Shown: in pieces, positions 33,291 through 46,725 of the stretch
How positions within the stretch are numbered: the stretch's first letter is position 1
Layout: each line of letters begins with the position of its first letter
Assembly: GCA_013398015.1 (NCBI GenBank)
Contig: VZRR01012883.1
Span: 819,591-883,590, forward strand
Length of the DNA: 64,000 bases
Origin: Oreocharis arfaki
Taxonomy: Eukaryota > Chordata > Aves > Passeriformes > Paramythiidae
Reading direction: 5' to 3'
Translations under genes and position numbers: made by a program
Notes under the pieces: model-generated
Database searches by the model: none
Told to the model about the DNA's origin: nothing
Seen by the model: only the letters and a program-made list of their open reading frames with translations

Positions 33291-35558
33291 GTTAATTGGA
33301 AAGACACATAAGAAACTAAAAATATCAATAATAACTTATGGAGAGAGACTCACACACTGTACCTGAAAAATTCCCTTTATGAGTAAAACTCCAGACAGAA
33401 ATAGCTCTTCTTGCACAGACAGGGATTAGTTAATCTGTGTTGCTGTATCCAATATACTTTATGAAGGATAAAAACCATTTTGAATTAATGTATTGGGGTT
33501 ATTAAGAGTCAGCTGACACCTGCAGATAACTACAGACAAGTAACAGGAATACTTAAACCGTTATACACTTACTCATCTCACAGAGGGGCCTTTAACCTCC
33601 TGGCTTTCTTCTTACAGAGTTTGATTACTAAAGCAGCTCTTCTGTCATCATAAATCTTTGGCAATACTAGGTCCTGTCGTGATTCCAAAAACTAAACCCT
33701 TTACCGTAAAACATTTTTGTGGAGTTTTTTTTTCTTTTTTGAAATATACTCAATATCCTCCTGCAATAGATAATTTTGCAATGCCTCTGTCTTTATCTCT
33801 TTAAGTCACTGTTTCTCAAGTTGGAAGTAATATGCCTTGGAGTTATTAATAATCATATGGAACTTTTTCAAAGAGTAGTTGGGGTGTGAAGAATATATAC
33901 CAAGGACATCTGTGTCATTCTGGTACCTTCTTACCTAGGTGCTAGCTGTCTTATCAGTCATAAAGAATTTCTAATTAGGACTGTCAAGACACAGAACCAA
34001 TAACAAGAAATGACAGGGAGTAACCAGCATACCAGTTTTACGTCAAAGATACTTAGAAAAAACGTAGAATTTGAGGGGGGGTTTTCTTACAAACTATGAC
34101 TCTGCCTAATTTTGCAAGTGAAAAACCCCCTACAACACGTGGTCCCATATGCCTGTCCTACATAAAAGTCAAGAATATAAACTGACCTGATTTGCTGGTA
34201 AGAACCTAATTAGCATGGCTACAGGGTGAGCAGTCCCTCCAACATAATAATTTATTAGCTAGAATTCCCTGGGCCTTGGCCAATGCAGATTCCTGCCAAG
34301 GAGATCTGAAGAATAAAGGGACCTAACCCACAGGATTTTCTGACTCTTAGCACGATGGGTTTTGGCAAGGAACCTTTCCTCACCATGTTCACTGAAAGTT
34401 AATAGGAGAGGAGAAAACGGATTTGATACCGGTTGGGCAGTGGTGGCTACTTTAATTTCTATTAGTAAGAAGCTCTTTGGAGACCACAAGCTAAGTCACC
34501 ATCCAGAACTCCTGCACTGTCCTTTATCAAAGAGAAAAGCACCATCTGCTTTGGATAGGCTCACTAAATAGACGCTTAAACTGGACAGATACTGGAAAAA
34601 ATGTTGGCATCTTTGCCTCAGCGTTTTGTTATCTGTCTTCATCATATCTCCCACTGCAGCTTGTAAGGGAAGATGGAGATTTCTTGTTTTAATCTTCCTA
34701 AAAAATATTTTCCTACTCTTTTTCTCTCTGGATGGCCCCCTGAAATGTCGTTTAAACTAATGTAATTGTTATGAAGGTTTGAAAATATTTTGGTTTCATT
34801 AGCTTATTTGGATCCTCCTTTCCTGGTGTTTCTGTCTGTTTCAATTTGAAGATCTGATCTTTTCTTATGTATTAATCCAACTCATTCTGTATGGGCCTTT
34901 TATAAGCTTTCTGATTTATGTGGCTTTAGTACATCTGTTGTTGCAACCAACCACAAGTTTGAGAAATCTTTTAGACTTAAGGAGGCTTTCTCCACCTCCC
35001 AGTCTCATACTTCTCCCAACACCTTCATTCAGAGAGGCAGAAATCAGCCTGGACATAAGTGGTGCTTGACTGAAGAGTTGAGATAACTATGTTTTGATTT
35101 TGTTCTTTACATGGTTCTTTTGTAAAACTAATGAGGAAAAATTAAGGCAACAAAGGAACTTGCTTTCATCCAGGAATGCAGATCTTTTCTCTATTTGCAT
35201 GCCAACTAGTCTGCTTCCCTTGGCATTTTCTGCCTCCACCCCAGTTTTCAGGGTAGAAAACACTGAGTCATTGCTGATAAAACAAGCAGGAAAGTTAACC
35301 ATATTGTTACCACCTATCAGCTTCCTATATGAGAGGACTATATCTAAACTGGTTTAACGGGGTTGTCACCCAAGACTCCCCTAATGTGGCATTTGAGATA
35401 GTTTTGACACATTATTCCACTTATAAGACTATGCTTGGGATGAGAAAGTAGAAAATTCGATCGCCGAGGGCAGTAACTTGGAGTGATTTTGCACCCAGGT
35501 CTGCTTTTCTTCCCTCTTTCCCCCTTAACCTTTTTCCTCCCCATTTCCTAGAAGACAG
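33291..35558. other. unique non-coding stretch
   Basis: No gene is recognised. The sequence is AT-rich and open frames stay below about 90 codons. Confidence 0.4.
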
Positions 35559-36100
35559 AGTCGTAGAATCATAAAATGGTTTGGATCGAAGCGGACTTTT
35601 AACTCTTATCTAGACCAACTCCCCTGCAACGAGCAGGGACATCTTCAACTAGAACAGGTTGTTCGGAGCTTCGTCCAGCCTGATCTTGAATGTTTTCAGG
35701 GATGGGGTGTCTACGACTTCTCTGGACAACCTGTGCCAGCATTTCACCACCTTCATTGTAAAAAAATTTCTTCCTTACATCTTATCTAAATCTCTTTTAG
35801 CTTAAACCCATTCGTTACTCCTTGTCCTATTGTTAGAGGCCTGATTAAAAAGTCTGTCCTCGTCTTTCTTACAAGCTCCTTTCACATATTGAAAGGTTGC
35901 AATAAGGCAACCCTAGGCCTTGTCATCTCCAGGCTGAGCAGCACCATTTCTCTCAGCCTGTCTTCATAGAAGAGGTGCTCCAGCCCTCTGAGCATTTTTG
36001 TGGCCCTCATTTTGTTGGACCTGCTCCAACAAGTCCATGTCCTTCCTGTGCTGAGAGCCCCAGAGATGAATGCAGGACTCCAGATGGGATAAGGACAAGT
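35559..36100 (-). repeat. CR1 LINE 3' fragment (classic tail)
   Basis: This is a roughly 540 bp antisense copy: AGTCGTAGAATCATAAAATG, GAGCAGGGACATCTTCAACT, AGAACAGGTTGTTCGGAGC, TTTTCAGGGATGGGGTGTCT, CATTTCACCACCTTCATTG, TAAACCCATTCGTTACTCC, CTCCAGGCTGAGCAGCACCA, TGTCTTCATAGAAGAGGTGC and AGTCCATGTCCTTCCTGTGC. It is the longest CR1 fragment in the window and is moderately diverged. Confidence 0.95.
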
Positions 36101-37488
36101 CACTCTCCAGCTGAAGTGCATGCTCTGAAATTATCAATCTCTGATGAATATGGGATCTGCAGAAAGGAAATATATACTTATTGCAAGAGTGACACAGGAT
36201 TCAGCTCTTTCGGTATAATTCAGAATTCAGCTCATTTCTAGATATGATATTTGGGACAATGTAAATTTGGGAGTGCATCTATTCCAAACACAGCCTGTTA
36301 TAGACAGTGCTGGATCCTGTGAGCTCCTGACAGCTAAATGGCTAATATTTTCAAAGTAGAAGTAACAATTCTGTCTCATACAGAACGCTGGACTTGTAAT
36401 TCAAAAGATCTGACAAATTTAGAAAGGATTTTGTTCACGTATTTGAAGAAACTGACATTTTTACAATCTGGCCTGGAATCATCTTCTAGGATAACATTGA
36501 AGGGATCAAAGTAAACACATGTAGGAACTTAATAAAACCAAATGTCCCAAAAGACAGGTCAACTAACTTTCTACTTCACAGTTTGACTTTGAATGTGATT
36601 CCCATTCAATCATTTTGTGAAAAGAATGATGGACTGAATTTCTGTAGCCTAAAATGAATGCTGCCAGGACACTGCAGTGATATATTAAGGGAATGGAGAA
36701 TGAGACAGAGCTTCCAGGACTCCAAAATGATGTGGCAAAGAGGAAATAACTAGGAAGTTATTAGAAAACTTTTTCTACAGACAGGTTAATTGCAACAAAA
36801 ATACAAGTGAGTTCTTCTGGGCCACAAAAGAGAGCTACAACCAGATCAGAAGTCCTCATGTCCCGTCCTTTAAACTACTTACTATGGTCAAGGTGTCTTC
36901 TCAACAACTAGTCAGTGTAACTAGCTCAAGACATCTGGAATTGTCTTATATTTATGTTTCAAATTTAAAGTTCACCCAGGAACTGGAAAAGGTGGCCTGG
37001 GGAGTATGTCCTTTAATTAATGTCTCTATAATGACCAAGAAACAGTAACAGAAAAGAGAATCATCTAACTTGCCCTGTGGGACACGATCTGCAAGACTGG
37101 GGGTTGTTCAGCTCCTGCCCAAGCTGTCTGGCACATATGCTGTGAAAACAAGTGTCAGCTAATGGAGCATGCCCTCATGCTCAAGGAGAGAGCAAAATGT
37201 ATTGTGCTGCATGTCTCAGTGGAATTGGGCTCCGGACAGTCGGAGACCCACTGCCATGGGCAGGCTGTGCTCGAAGAGTCCACCAGGTGTTAACATTCAG
37301 TATCAATCTGTCGTTTTCTTTGTTTCCCCTAATAGGTGATTCATCTCTTTGAGAGGTGTCATTCCAAGATGATTCTTTCTTGGGTATTCTCACTTGCTTA
37401 GAGAAAAGGACAACGTCTGTCCTCCTTTTGAGTAGGATCATGGTTGCATCCAAGTTGATCACAATCAAGTATTTTGTCTATATTACAG
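36101..37488. other. unique non-coding stretch
   Basis: No gene is recognised. A strong-looking 3' splice-site context, a pyrimidine tract then CCTAATAG ending at 37335, lies near its right end. Confidence 0.35.
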
Positions 37489-37605
37489 GCAAAAGAACAA
37501 TAACCTTTGATGAAATGGATCAGCTTGACAACAGATATTTTAGAAAGACTTTCTCCAGGAAATTAACCCGAAATCTACACCATAGGAATAGGGTTAAAAT
37601 CAGAG
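37489..37605 (+). other. candidate internal coding exon (weak)
   Basis: A 117 bp segment is preceded by TTTTGTCTATATTACAG, a good 3' splice-site context, and followed by GTGAAT after CAGAG, a fair 5' splice site. One frame is open throughout and phase 1 at both ends, so the segment could be a symmetric exon. The peptide is rich in Arg, Lys and Asn (contains TFDEMDQLDNRYF then FSRKLTRNLHHRN) and I do not recognise it. The frame stays open upstream into the supposed intron and closes only a few bases after the donor, which weakens the case. A chance match of signals is quite possible. Confidence 0.15.
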
Positions 37606-37859
37606 GTGAATGACATTAAACTTCCCTTGTTCGTTGTCCCAGCTGCAAGAGTCTTGCGGTGATTTACCTAGTAAGACAAGGAATTACTGGAACTGGTCCA
37701 ACTCGACCATGCAAAGCAGCTTAACAAGCAAAAGCATCATTTGTGGCAATTTTCTTGAAGTTCCAGAATGACTCTCATGGAACCTCAAAGGTGAAATGAT
37801 GTAACAGAAATGTGGAATTGTTTTGAAAATTAAACCCCCACATTTCACACTAAGCAGAG

Positions 37860-38640
37860 CTAGGAAATAGGACCCAAAGCACCTTGCCTCCTCTTGCTCT
37901 GACGGAAAGTGGTTAATTGCTATATTTGGTGAGAAAATGTATTTAAAAGCATAAAATTGAAGGTTTAATTATATTTGGTATGTGTTACTGGCAGAGCTTC
38001 ATGAAATGATCAACAATTATCTTTCTCATCCATCAAGTGCTCAGGGATCACACAAGGACAGGCAGTAGGAATACGAAGTAAGTTGTGCCAAAAACATAAA
38101 AATGTGTTGTTTCTCTTGTAGCTTTCTTCATTTTTTCCCCCCACATTTTCCATGCACATCATTCAAATTAAAGTGGGTTTTTTCAGCATAGCTACTTTCC
38201 CACTTATCTGGAAGCAATCAACCCCACAAAACCTTTTGAGCATCAAACTCGCTACAGGACACAGTGGAGTCTCATTTTAAACCAAGAACAAATTAACGCA
38301 TTCCAATTTAACTCCAGCACTTGATTAACCCAAAATAAATAAAAAAATGCTGCTCATTGACATGCAAACCCATCTTTATTATATTGCTACTCGTAAAACT
38401 TCATATGCAACGGAACAACTTTGCCAAAACATTCAGACAACAAAAAGCAGCTTAATTTTGGATATTTACACATGTTTCTGAAAGACTGAGATATTTCATG
38501 CCTACAACCAAACTTTAATTAGTGCTAAAATTACAATACAATGCATCCCATCAAAGTAGGCATGGTATTTATAGCTGCGTATTTAACTCTTGGGTTGTCA
38601 GGTGCTCTGTACATTGGGATCACTAACATCCTGTTTAGCG
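37860..38640. promoter_or_regulatory. candidate conserved non-coding element cluster
   Basis: Two repeat-free blocks (about 37910-38080 and 38270-38640) are rich in motifs usual in developmental enhancers. These include GTGGTTAATTGCTATATTTG near 37910, GGTTTAATTATATTTGG near 37962, ATTAACGCATTCC near 38292, CAGCTTAATTTTGG near 38447, AACTTTAATTAGTGC near 38511 and an ATGCAT octamer-like word near 38543. There is almost no CpG and no open frame. This is the stretch I would test first for deep conservation, but I cannot show it here. Confidence 0.25.
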
Positions 38641-41600
38641 AAGAAATTCGTTGTTCAGTGCTTAAAACACAGCTGGAGGGGCATGCACAATATGCCATGC
38701 TGTGAATGCCACTGGAAAGATGTAACTCATGTACAGTGGCTTTATTAGTACTTACATGCTTATCTATTTACTTTTTGATTATTTCTCCTTGAGGTACTCA
38801 GCCTGCTTGTGAAGGACAAAGAGTAGAAAGCTTGATGCTGCTAACAGATGTGGATGCACTTAATGGGAAAATCCATTACTTCAAGGAAGGGCTGAGATTT
38901 CTGTGGGATTCTACAAAAGGCTAAGGTTTTGACACTTATATAAAAGTCTCAGAAGAGCAGCTATTTGTTGTTTATTATGAGGGGATATTTGGAATGGTAG
39001 CTTGAGGCCTGGAGTGTTCTAAATTCATCACATAACATGCACAATTTTAGTTACCCACAGGGGATCACAGCTTGAGCGCCAGTATTTGGTGTTCCAGCCT
39101 GACCACCATAACCAAAGCACAGCTTTTCCTGCTAACACCATCCAGAACTGGAATTCAGAGAAGTGGGGCAGCATAATGGAAATGTTCCCTACCACAACAC
39201 AGTGCGTGGTCTCACCAAGCACAGAGAGAGAGTCAGTGCTTGCAAACCACTTGGGAATTTACTTTTGTCCAGGTTTTATTGAAGCCTCTTCTCAAGCAGA
39301 GGGAGCAGGTAACAGGGTGAAGGAATGAAGAGCTCCTTTAACTTCTGTGCTTGAAGTCTGTTTGTCCCCAATTACCATCTGTCGAAGCAGTTCACTCAGG
39401 TGCTTGCACTTAGCCGGGATGAACAGGTACACAAAGACATGGCAAAGGTGCACTCCACATGGAGGTGACACAGAGCCCTTTCTCCACCACCTGCTGAGGG
39501 ACCTATAGCAGACATTTTGACCTGAGTGCTGTGCGGAGCCACCTTCCACTCGCCATGTCAGATATGCTATTAGCACTGCTTAGGTTCAGGGATCTCAAGT
39601 TTATGCCAGTGAGTGCTGGTCAGATAACAATGATGGGATGCTTTGAAAACAAATCTATATCTTCTATTTTTAGAGACAGAATAATCCAATGGCAATTCCA
39701 CAAAGTAAAATTTAGAGGGTCTGACTGCCCAAAAGAGCTGTGTTCAAAGCTTGCATGCATTGTTAATAGAAATAACAGTGAGGAAAAAAAATGTGAAATA
39801 TCCAATAACTCAGATGAAAAAACAAATATCAGGTTATAGACAACAGAAGTGTGAGGCATGATCCCAATATATAGGTTTCCTTTCAAAGCTGGACATTTAC
39901 TTGCAGATATCCACTAAAAGCCCACACATTAATTACAAAGGAAAAAAGAGAAGAGTTCAATTCATTTAGTTCTTTTGTTCCCAGCATTTCAGGGCTGTCA
40001 GTCTGAAATTTTGAAGGAGGCCCACATTGAAGATAGCCCTATAAACAGGGTAACTGGGCACTTAAAAAAGAAGCCAAAAAAAAAAAGGTAAACTTTCCCC
40101 ACATATGGTTCTAACAGATGTGGTTTTAAATTACCATTGGGACATAATAATGTTTTTTGAATAGACTGAATGTTAAATAGTTGGCTCTTCCTATGTGACA
40201 GACATTAGTGCTTGGTGGTTTCAGTAGAAAACTCCCCATTTGCGTCTTTAGCTGGCATGTACTTCATTTTCAGCCCATGCCGGTCAGTATGATTTAATAC
40301 CTTGGCCTGATGTCCCTCTCACCAGCAAGAAAAAGGATAAAATAGGATTAAAGACCTGAAACAAAACAAAACCAGGCAACATCACCCCCCCAGCAGCCAA
40401 TGCCAGGCTCCTGCATTGTTCCTTATACAACAACTCCCGCAGCCCTGCAATAGGAACTCACTGGAGATGACAGCTGAGGAAGAAAAACATTAAATAATTC
40501 AAAGCCACGAACATCAAGTCTGATGTAGGTATAAAAATAGTTACAAAACACCACTCTACATGTTTTCATTATAGGAACTTTGACTGACTTGGAAACATCA
40601 AGAAAACCTCAAACCTATGCCACTCCCAGCCTCATACGCTCAATTAGTCCGGCAGTGGAAATGACATCCATTTCCAAACCAGCCTTCAATTTTCATGGCC
40701 ATTTTGTGCTTCTGCACTGGGGGAGCCAGCACTGCTCCACAGCAGGAGTGAAAAAGCCTGATCCAGAGACCATTAAAACCAACAGGAGCCTTTGAATTAA
40801 CAGTAATGATTCTTGGATCTGGCCCTGGTTTAGGTTAAAGCGTTGTGGTGCTTTGGGGATTGAAACAAGATTGAATGAGATTGGCTTTTGTTATCTCCAA
40901 AAAATCTTTGTTGCTGGGAGTGTCCACTTCCAAACACTCAGTCTGCCAAAGCAGTGCACGTTTTAAAAAAAGGCCTTAATGAAATTCCTTAATAAGAAAA
41001 CATGATGGCAAGGTGAGCTACCACATAGTCTGTGTGAAATTAACTCCAGGTGTTTTCATTTTAGCAGGGGGAATGAGAGAGAAACAAACAGGAGTATTGA
41101 CATATGAAGAATATATGCCCCCCCATGCTCACATTAGATTGGGCAGCTTTGCTGGGGCTGGGTATCCTGATTTTATTGATTTATGTATTTCATGCACAGC
41201 AGAGATGTTACGGACTTTTTAGTCTTCCATGCTCTGTAAATGGAGGGCAGGAAAAAAATAACAAAGGAAAAAAAGAATCAAAGAGTCTTCAGTGCAAAGA
41301 GCACAAAGGAGCACTGGCTGCAGGAATCCAACTCTAATGATGAAAGAGCTGGTAGAGGTCCCTCTCTTCCTGGTGTTCCCTCATTTTCTCACCCCCTAAA
41401 AGTTCCACTTTTCTTCCCTAGTATCAGCTTCTGATATCCCCTTCTTCTCTGTCACCATCTTCTCAACTAGATGCTTGCTGTGTCTCATAATCTCTGGAGA
41501 AGACATCAGCCAAAATAAATAAATACATAAAATTCAACAAAACATTAATTATGCAGAAGGTATAAAAGAGTACAAAACAAAGTGATGCAGGTGTACAATA

Positions 41601-42645
41601 ACGTTGCTCTCCAGAGCCTGTGATCAGCAGTGTTCAGCACAGAAAGCCGCAAACAGATGACATTTTAAAGCATATGGGGGGTATGCAGGGCTGCAAGCAA
41701 CCGTTTGTAGCTTCTATATGAGTCATTTGTGCATCCCTCCAATCCCAAATAAGATTGTGAACAGCAGCAACAATAATAAGCCATAAAAGCTAAGCCCTAA
41801 AGAAAGCCCTGTTCAGGTAAACCATGGTGCTTGCCAGCAAACAGGGCTCTAAGTGACAGGCAGGTGGCTTTGTCTGCTCACGCTTTCTTGCAAGATAAAA
41901 GCAAAAACAGCAGAGTAGCAAAAGTTTCCGAATCCCAGGTGTCTTTGCAGGGCATCACGAACACGAGGGATTTTAGAATAGAAAGGAGATGGAGGTACAG
42001 GGGAAACATGTCAGGCTGTGAGAAGATGATCATTAAGTTGTCCCTTGGTATCAGGATTCTGGTGCTCCAGCATGGAGGAAGGAAGGGCATAATTTGCTGT
42101 TTGGGGAAAGAGCAAACACTGGCTACAAAGAAGTATAAGAAAAAAGACTGTTAGATGCTGACGATGAGAAGTAAAAACATTTGAGCAACCGACAACTTCA
42201 CAGTCAGATGTCACAAGACAGGCAGGCTGGTTGTTCTTTATAAAAAACGTATTTTGTTGGTTATATTTTTGTTCAGATTATCCCCAGGACAAGAATAAAA
42301 GTCAAAATGAGAGTCTGTTTCATTGCTGGGCTTTCTGATTCTCTCACGAAGCCTCCAACCATTACGCTACAACCTACTTTCACAGTACTGAGTAACAAGC
42401 TGGGTGATAAAAACATCAGATGAAATTCAGTATCAATAAAAGCAAAGTAATGTATAAAGGGAAAAACAATTCTAACAACGCATACACAATGTGGGCTCTA
42501 AATTAACTGGTGCCACACAGAAAGATGGCTGAGGAATCTCCATGGGCTGTCCTCTACAAATACTGGCTCTCTGCTCATGCCAGTTAAATGCACAGGGAAA
42601 ATTTTGAAATACATCAGGGAAAATAAAGACAAAGAAAGGAGGAAA
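38641..42645. other. non-coding stretch of about 4 kb
   Basis: No gene or named transposon is recognised. It holds an A run near 40078-40086, a C run near 41119-41126 and many short unrelated open frames. Confidence 0.4.
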
Positions 42646-43016
42646 ATCATAGAAGCATTTATCTTGGAAAAGACCTGTGAGCTCATTGAGCGTAACTCTT
42701 AATCCAGCACTGCCAGTCCCACCACTAAACCATGTCCCTAAGCACCCCATCCACACACTTATTGAGCACTTTCAGGCATGGTGATTCCACCACTCCCTCA
42801 GCAGCCTATTCCAATGCCTGATCCCTCTTTCAGTGAAGAAATTTTTCCTAATATCCGATCTAAACTTTCTCTGGTGCCACTTGAGGTCATTTCCTCCTGT
42901 CTTGTCACTTGTGACTTGGGGCAAGAGACTGACCCCCATCAGGCTACACTCTTCTTTCAGGCAGTTGTAGGAAGTGATGAAGTTCCCCCCGAGCCTCCTT
43001 TTCTCCAGACTAAATA
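42646..43016 (-). repeat. CR1 LINE 3' fragment, 'TTTAGGTTGG' subfamily
   Basis: Antisense copy: ATCATAGAAGCATTTATC, GCACTGCCAGTCCCACCACT, AAACCATGTCCCTAAGCACC, GGCATGGTGATTCCACCACT, AATGCCTGATCCCTCTTTC, AGTGAAGAAATTTTTCCTAA, GGTGCCACTTGAGGTCATTT, GACTGACCCCCATCAGGC and GCCTCCTTTTCTCCAGACTA. About 370 bp is kept and the right edge is worn. Confidence 0.94.
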
Positions 43017-43763
43017 TAATATGGGATGACGTTTTATGAGGTAACATGCATTTCTGTCTTAATGTTGTGTACATTTTGGGTCTACCCATCTCTAAAATAC
43101 AGAGAATTAACAAAGACAGAGGAGAAGACTGCAAAGATTATCAGGAATATGGAAAGACTTGCAGAATAGATAAAGTAGGGTGGGGATTTTCAGCTTGGAA
43201 TGCAAAAACAAAACCAAAGAGTAGAAGGAATATATCCTGCTTTATAACCCACAAAGCAGGAGTCATCTAATGAAATTACCAAATTGAGAGGTCAAAGCAG
43301 AAAACTGGGAAGGCTTATTCACTTATTGCATGATTTTAAAATTTGAAACTTTTTCTTGTGGGAATCACAACTATATGCTGGGTTCAAAAAGAATCCAGCA
43401 AATTGTTAGAGGCCAACTGCTTCAAGGCCTACTAAGCAGGATGGTTCAAAAGACCATCCTGAAGATAGAAGACTGTAATGAAAAAGTGCACTCTGTATTT
43501 TAACATGAATAAAATTAGACTTCATATCAGTACAATAAAATTGCTGTAAACAGTGAGCAATCTAGAAAAAACTTCTGGGTCATGGGACTAGCCTAAACCC
43601 TCATCACCTCCACAAAGCTGTTTGTACCCCCTTCTTTCTCTCTTCTCCATGGCAAATGCTTCCACCATATTGACTCAATATAAGTCACTAAGTCATCAGA
43701 AAAAACCCAAAACCCCAAGCAAAAGATGGAGCTTGGTTCGTCCTGCGTTGCTAAATTAAGTTG
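43017..43763. other. unique non-coding stretch
   Basis: Nothing is recognised between two CR1 copies of different subfamilies. Confidence 0.45.
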
Positions 43764-44063
43764 GAGAATCATAAAATCACAGAATGGGTTGGGTTGGAGG
43801 GCACATTAAAGATCATCTAGTCCCAGACCTCTCTGCCGTGTGCAGAGACACCTCCCATCAGACCAGGTTGCTCAGAGCCCCATCCAGCCTGCCCTTGAAC
43901 CCTTCCAGGGATGGGGTTGCCACAGCTTCTCTTGGCAGCCTGTGCCCGTGCCTCACTATCCTCACAGTAAAGAGTTTCTTCCTGATATCTAATCTAAATC
44001 TGCCCTCTCTTAGCTTAAACCATTACCCCTTGTCCTACCACTATATGGCCTTGTCAGAAAGGC
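43764..44063 (-). repeat. CR1 LINE 3' fragment (classic tail)
   Basis: Antisense copy with a well kept tail: AGAATCATAAAATCACAGA, ATGGGTTGGGTTGGAGGG, AAAGATCATCTAGTCCCAGA, CAGACCAGGTTGCTCAGAGC, CCCATCCAGCCTGCCCTTGA, TCCAGGGATGGGGTTGCC, CAGTAAAGAGTTTCTTCCTG and CATTACCCCTTGTCCTACC. It stops at about 300 bp. Confidence 0.95.
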
Positions 44064-46651
44064 ATGAATCATCAGACATATTCTGAAGGAGTCGAAGGAC
44101 AGGAGCTGGGGAGAGAGGACATTGGGATGGGAGGAGAGGGGGAGACCAGGACCCCTCTCCTTCCGTGCCGATGGGTCCTGAGGCTGGCTTTGATGTGAAA
44201 CTGCAGCCTGAGAGGTCACCTGTGATGATGATAACAAAAGAAAAAAGCTGGTCACATCAAAATTCAATTATCTGTTCTTTCAGTTTTCTGGGTTTCCATT
44301 TGTTTTTTTTCCCCTTGTTTTTTTGGCTCTGATTTGTGATAACAATTGCTGTTACAATAAAATGTTGCTATACTAAATAAGAATTCCTCTGTCAGCAGGA
44401 CACTGAACCTGAGGGTGGGATACATGGGAATTTGTGTGATTGCTCTGTCAGTGCAAGATCTCCTGAGATTTCTTTGGATTTAGTCCCATCCTACAAATCC
44501 TGCAATGCTGTATCACTTTGATGTGGCTTTGTGGGATTCTCATTACTTGTATTCACTTTGGTTTCCAGGAAGCTTGAGATTTCATCATCTGCTAGCATAT
44601 GCTGAAATGCATGTGTCAGTTTTATAATAAATTTCCAATATAAAAAAATCTATAAAACACACAAATACGAAATTAGTTTGTAACACAATCTCCAGTTCTC
44701 TGTTTATTAGGGAAAGGCGAAGTTGGTAGTGCTGTCAATTATGGGAAGAGGGAGGCAGCTTTAATAATAAAACAGCATTCACAGTTTCTTATAACTATAC
44801 TAAGCAAATTGTTTGGCCTGAAAATTTCCATGCCAGCTGTCTGCCTCAGGCTGAAGTTTTTTGGAAAATTTCAGTCAAAACAGTTCAGCAGATTCTGAGA
44901 ACAAGGCTAAGGAAAAATATGTTGTTTTACTCATGTTAAAAAAAAAAAAAAAAAAAAAGAAAAGAAAGGAGTTAGCTTTCTTTCTGAAACCTCCTCTGGG
45001 ATTTTTAGGACTTTAGAGGAAGGACTTGAAATTTGCCTGGAAGAGAACTGTTTTACTTCTAATGAATTTTGTGTGTATCTGTGTGAATTAAGCCAAGTTT
45101 AGACATCTTTGATAAAAACACTGTTGCTACATGCTCCTGGGTGCATTTGTACGTATTTGCCAGCTTCCATCACTTACATTTCTACCTGTATATGACTAAA
45201 CAAGATGTTTTATGCTATGGGAAGTGCCAGGTGTGCATCCAAGTATCAGAACTGCAATCAGAGATGCTCTCTGGTTCTTGGCACGATCTTGAGCTGGTAG
45301 GAGCTGAACGAAGTTAGGATGAGAGACTTGGAGGGCAGGGGTTAGAGGGGTGAAAGTGGGATTGCAGAAAGGAGATGGATGAGGCAAGGCACGAGGAGAG
45401 GACCAGACTGAGTGGGATGGACTGAGGGATCTGTTTAGAGAAGCAGAATACTCTGTTAAAGTAAGCCTTAGATACAGGGAGACCAAAATGAGGCAGTGTC
45501 ACAAAGCTACTAGCTCTTGGACGACTCAATAAAACCAAAAGAAAGCAACAAAAACTAGACTAACAGACCAATAATATGATTTAAAAGTATATATTGGAGA
45601 CTCGTAATTTAAGTAAAAAACACAATGAAAGTTGCCTTAATCAAGGGTCTGAATAATGAAACAGTCATTATTCACAAGACAGTGTTTTATCCAAGCCAGC
45701 CTGGAGATGAAGCAATGAGAATGAAGAGTAGGAGGTTTACAATCCCTGTCTCACCCGTTGCAGAGCTGGAAGGTTTGTAGTGACTAAGCAGAGGATTGTG
45801 GAATGAAGGCAGATGTGTTTCAGATCGAGGCATCCGAATGATGCCCCAAGACTGTGGGCAATGCTGGGCAAGTCCCTTCAACCCAACATTTCATAATTGT
45901 GTCAGAGTGTGTTGCAGCCTCTGGATGATCATCTTGACAGCTCAGAGTCTGATCTGCTGGAATGTCAAACACCCACAGCAGCAATTAAAGGCTGTATGAA
46001 CTTTGCATTGTTTTAGCAGCACCGTAAGGAAACACCATACGTAATCCTTGATCACGGCTCTGTCTGCAAGAACACATCGGCCAGTTGGCTCTTGAGATTG
46101 TTCTCTCCTTTCTGGAACAAAAATCTATGCCAAAAAGCTGATCCCACCTTAAATCCATCTGCACAAAGGGTAATTTTCTAGAAATAGCAGCATTTGCTTG
46201 TTCCGGACTGACAGGATCCGTGCTGCCCACAGCCCAGCCACCTAATGCTGTTTGTATCAACAGGCAGAAAGCAAATTCCAGTGTCTCTCATGCTCTGTCA
46301 GTTTTTCCAACCACTTCTGGAAGGCATTTCTACAAGCTTTTTGACTAACCAAACTTTTCCTTCCTCTTCTTCTTTATGTTACAGACGTTAAGGCTGAAAT
46401 TGTTTTCATCATCCAAAGACACACAGGCAGTTAAAAAGGAATTAGCAGAATATTGAAAAATTTCCATTATAAAATTTGGGAGTTCAGTTCATTTATAAGA
46501 TTGGGCCATTTAAGGCCAGGTGACCCAGTGGAAGAGATGGTTTATGAATTGCTGGCCTCCAGGACTTTGCTCATATGTGAACAGACAGTACTTGAAGATG
46601 CTCCTGCCCAAGAAATCAGTCCTGGCTTCTCTTATCCTCCATACAGCATGA
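44064..46651. other. non-coding stretch; poly(A) at 44938-44958
   Basis: No gene is recognised. A run of 21 A (44938-44958) continues as GAAAAGAAAGG. The words GCTGGGCAAGTCCCTTCAAC near 45861 resemble part of a MIR core, but the surrounding sequence does not support a call. Confidence 0.4.
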
Positions 46652-46725
46652 GCATAGAATCATAGAATATCCTGAGTTGGAAGGGAACTATAAGGTTCAG
46701 TGGGTCCAACTCCTGATATACAGAA
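46652..46725 (-). repeat. CR1 LINE 3' tail stub, 'short-tail' subfamily
   Basis: Antisense tail of the same kind as the sense copy at 5312-5533: GCATAGAATCATAGAATATC, CTGAGTTGGAAGGGAAC, then GTGGGTCCAACTCCTG. Only about 75 bp is recognisable. Confidence 0.85.

Noticed and set aside
45845..45950. Possible MIR core around GGGCAAGTCCCTTCAACCC
   Set aside because: Only one word matches and neither flank follows the MIR order.
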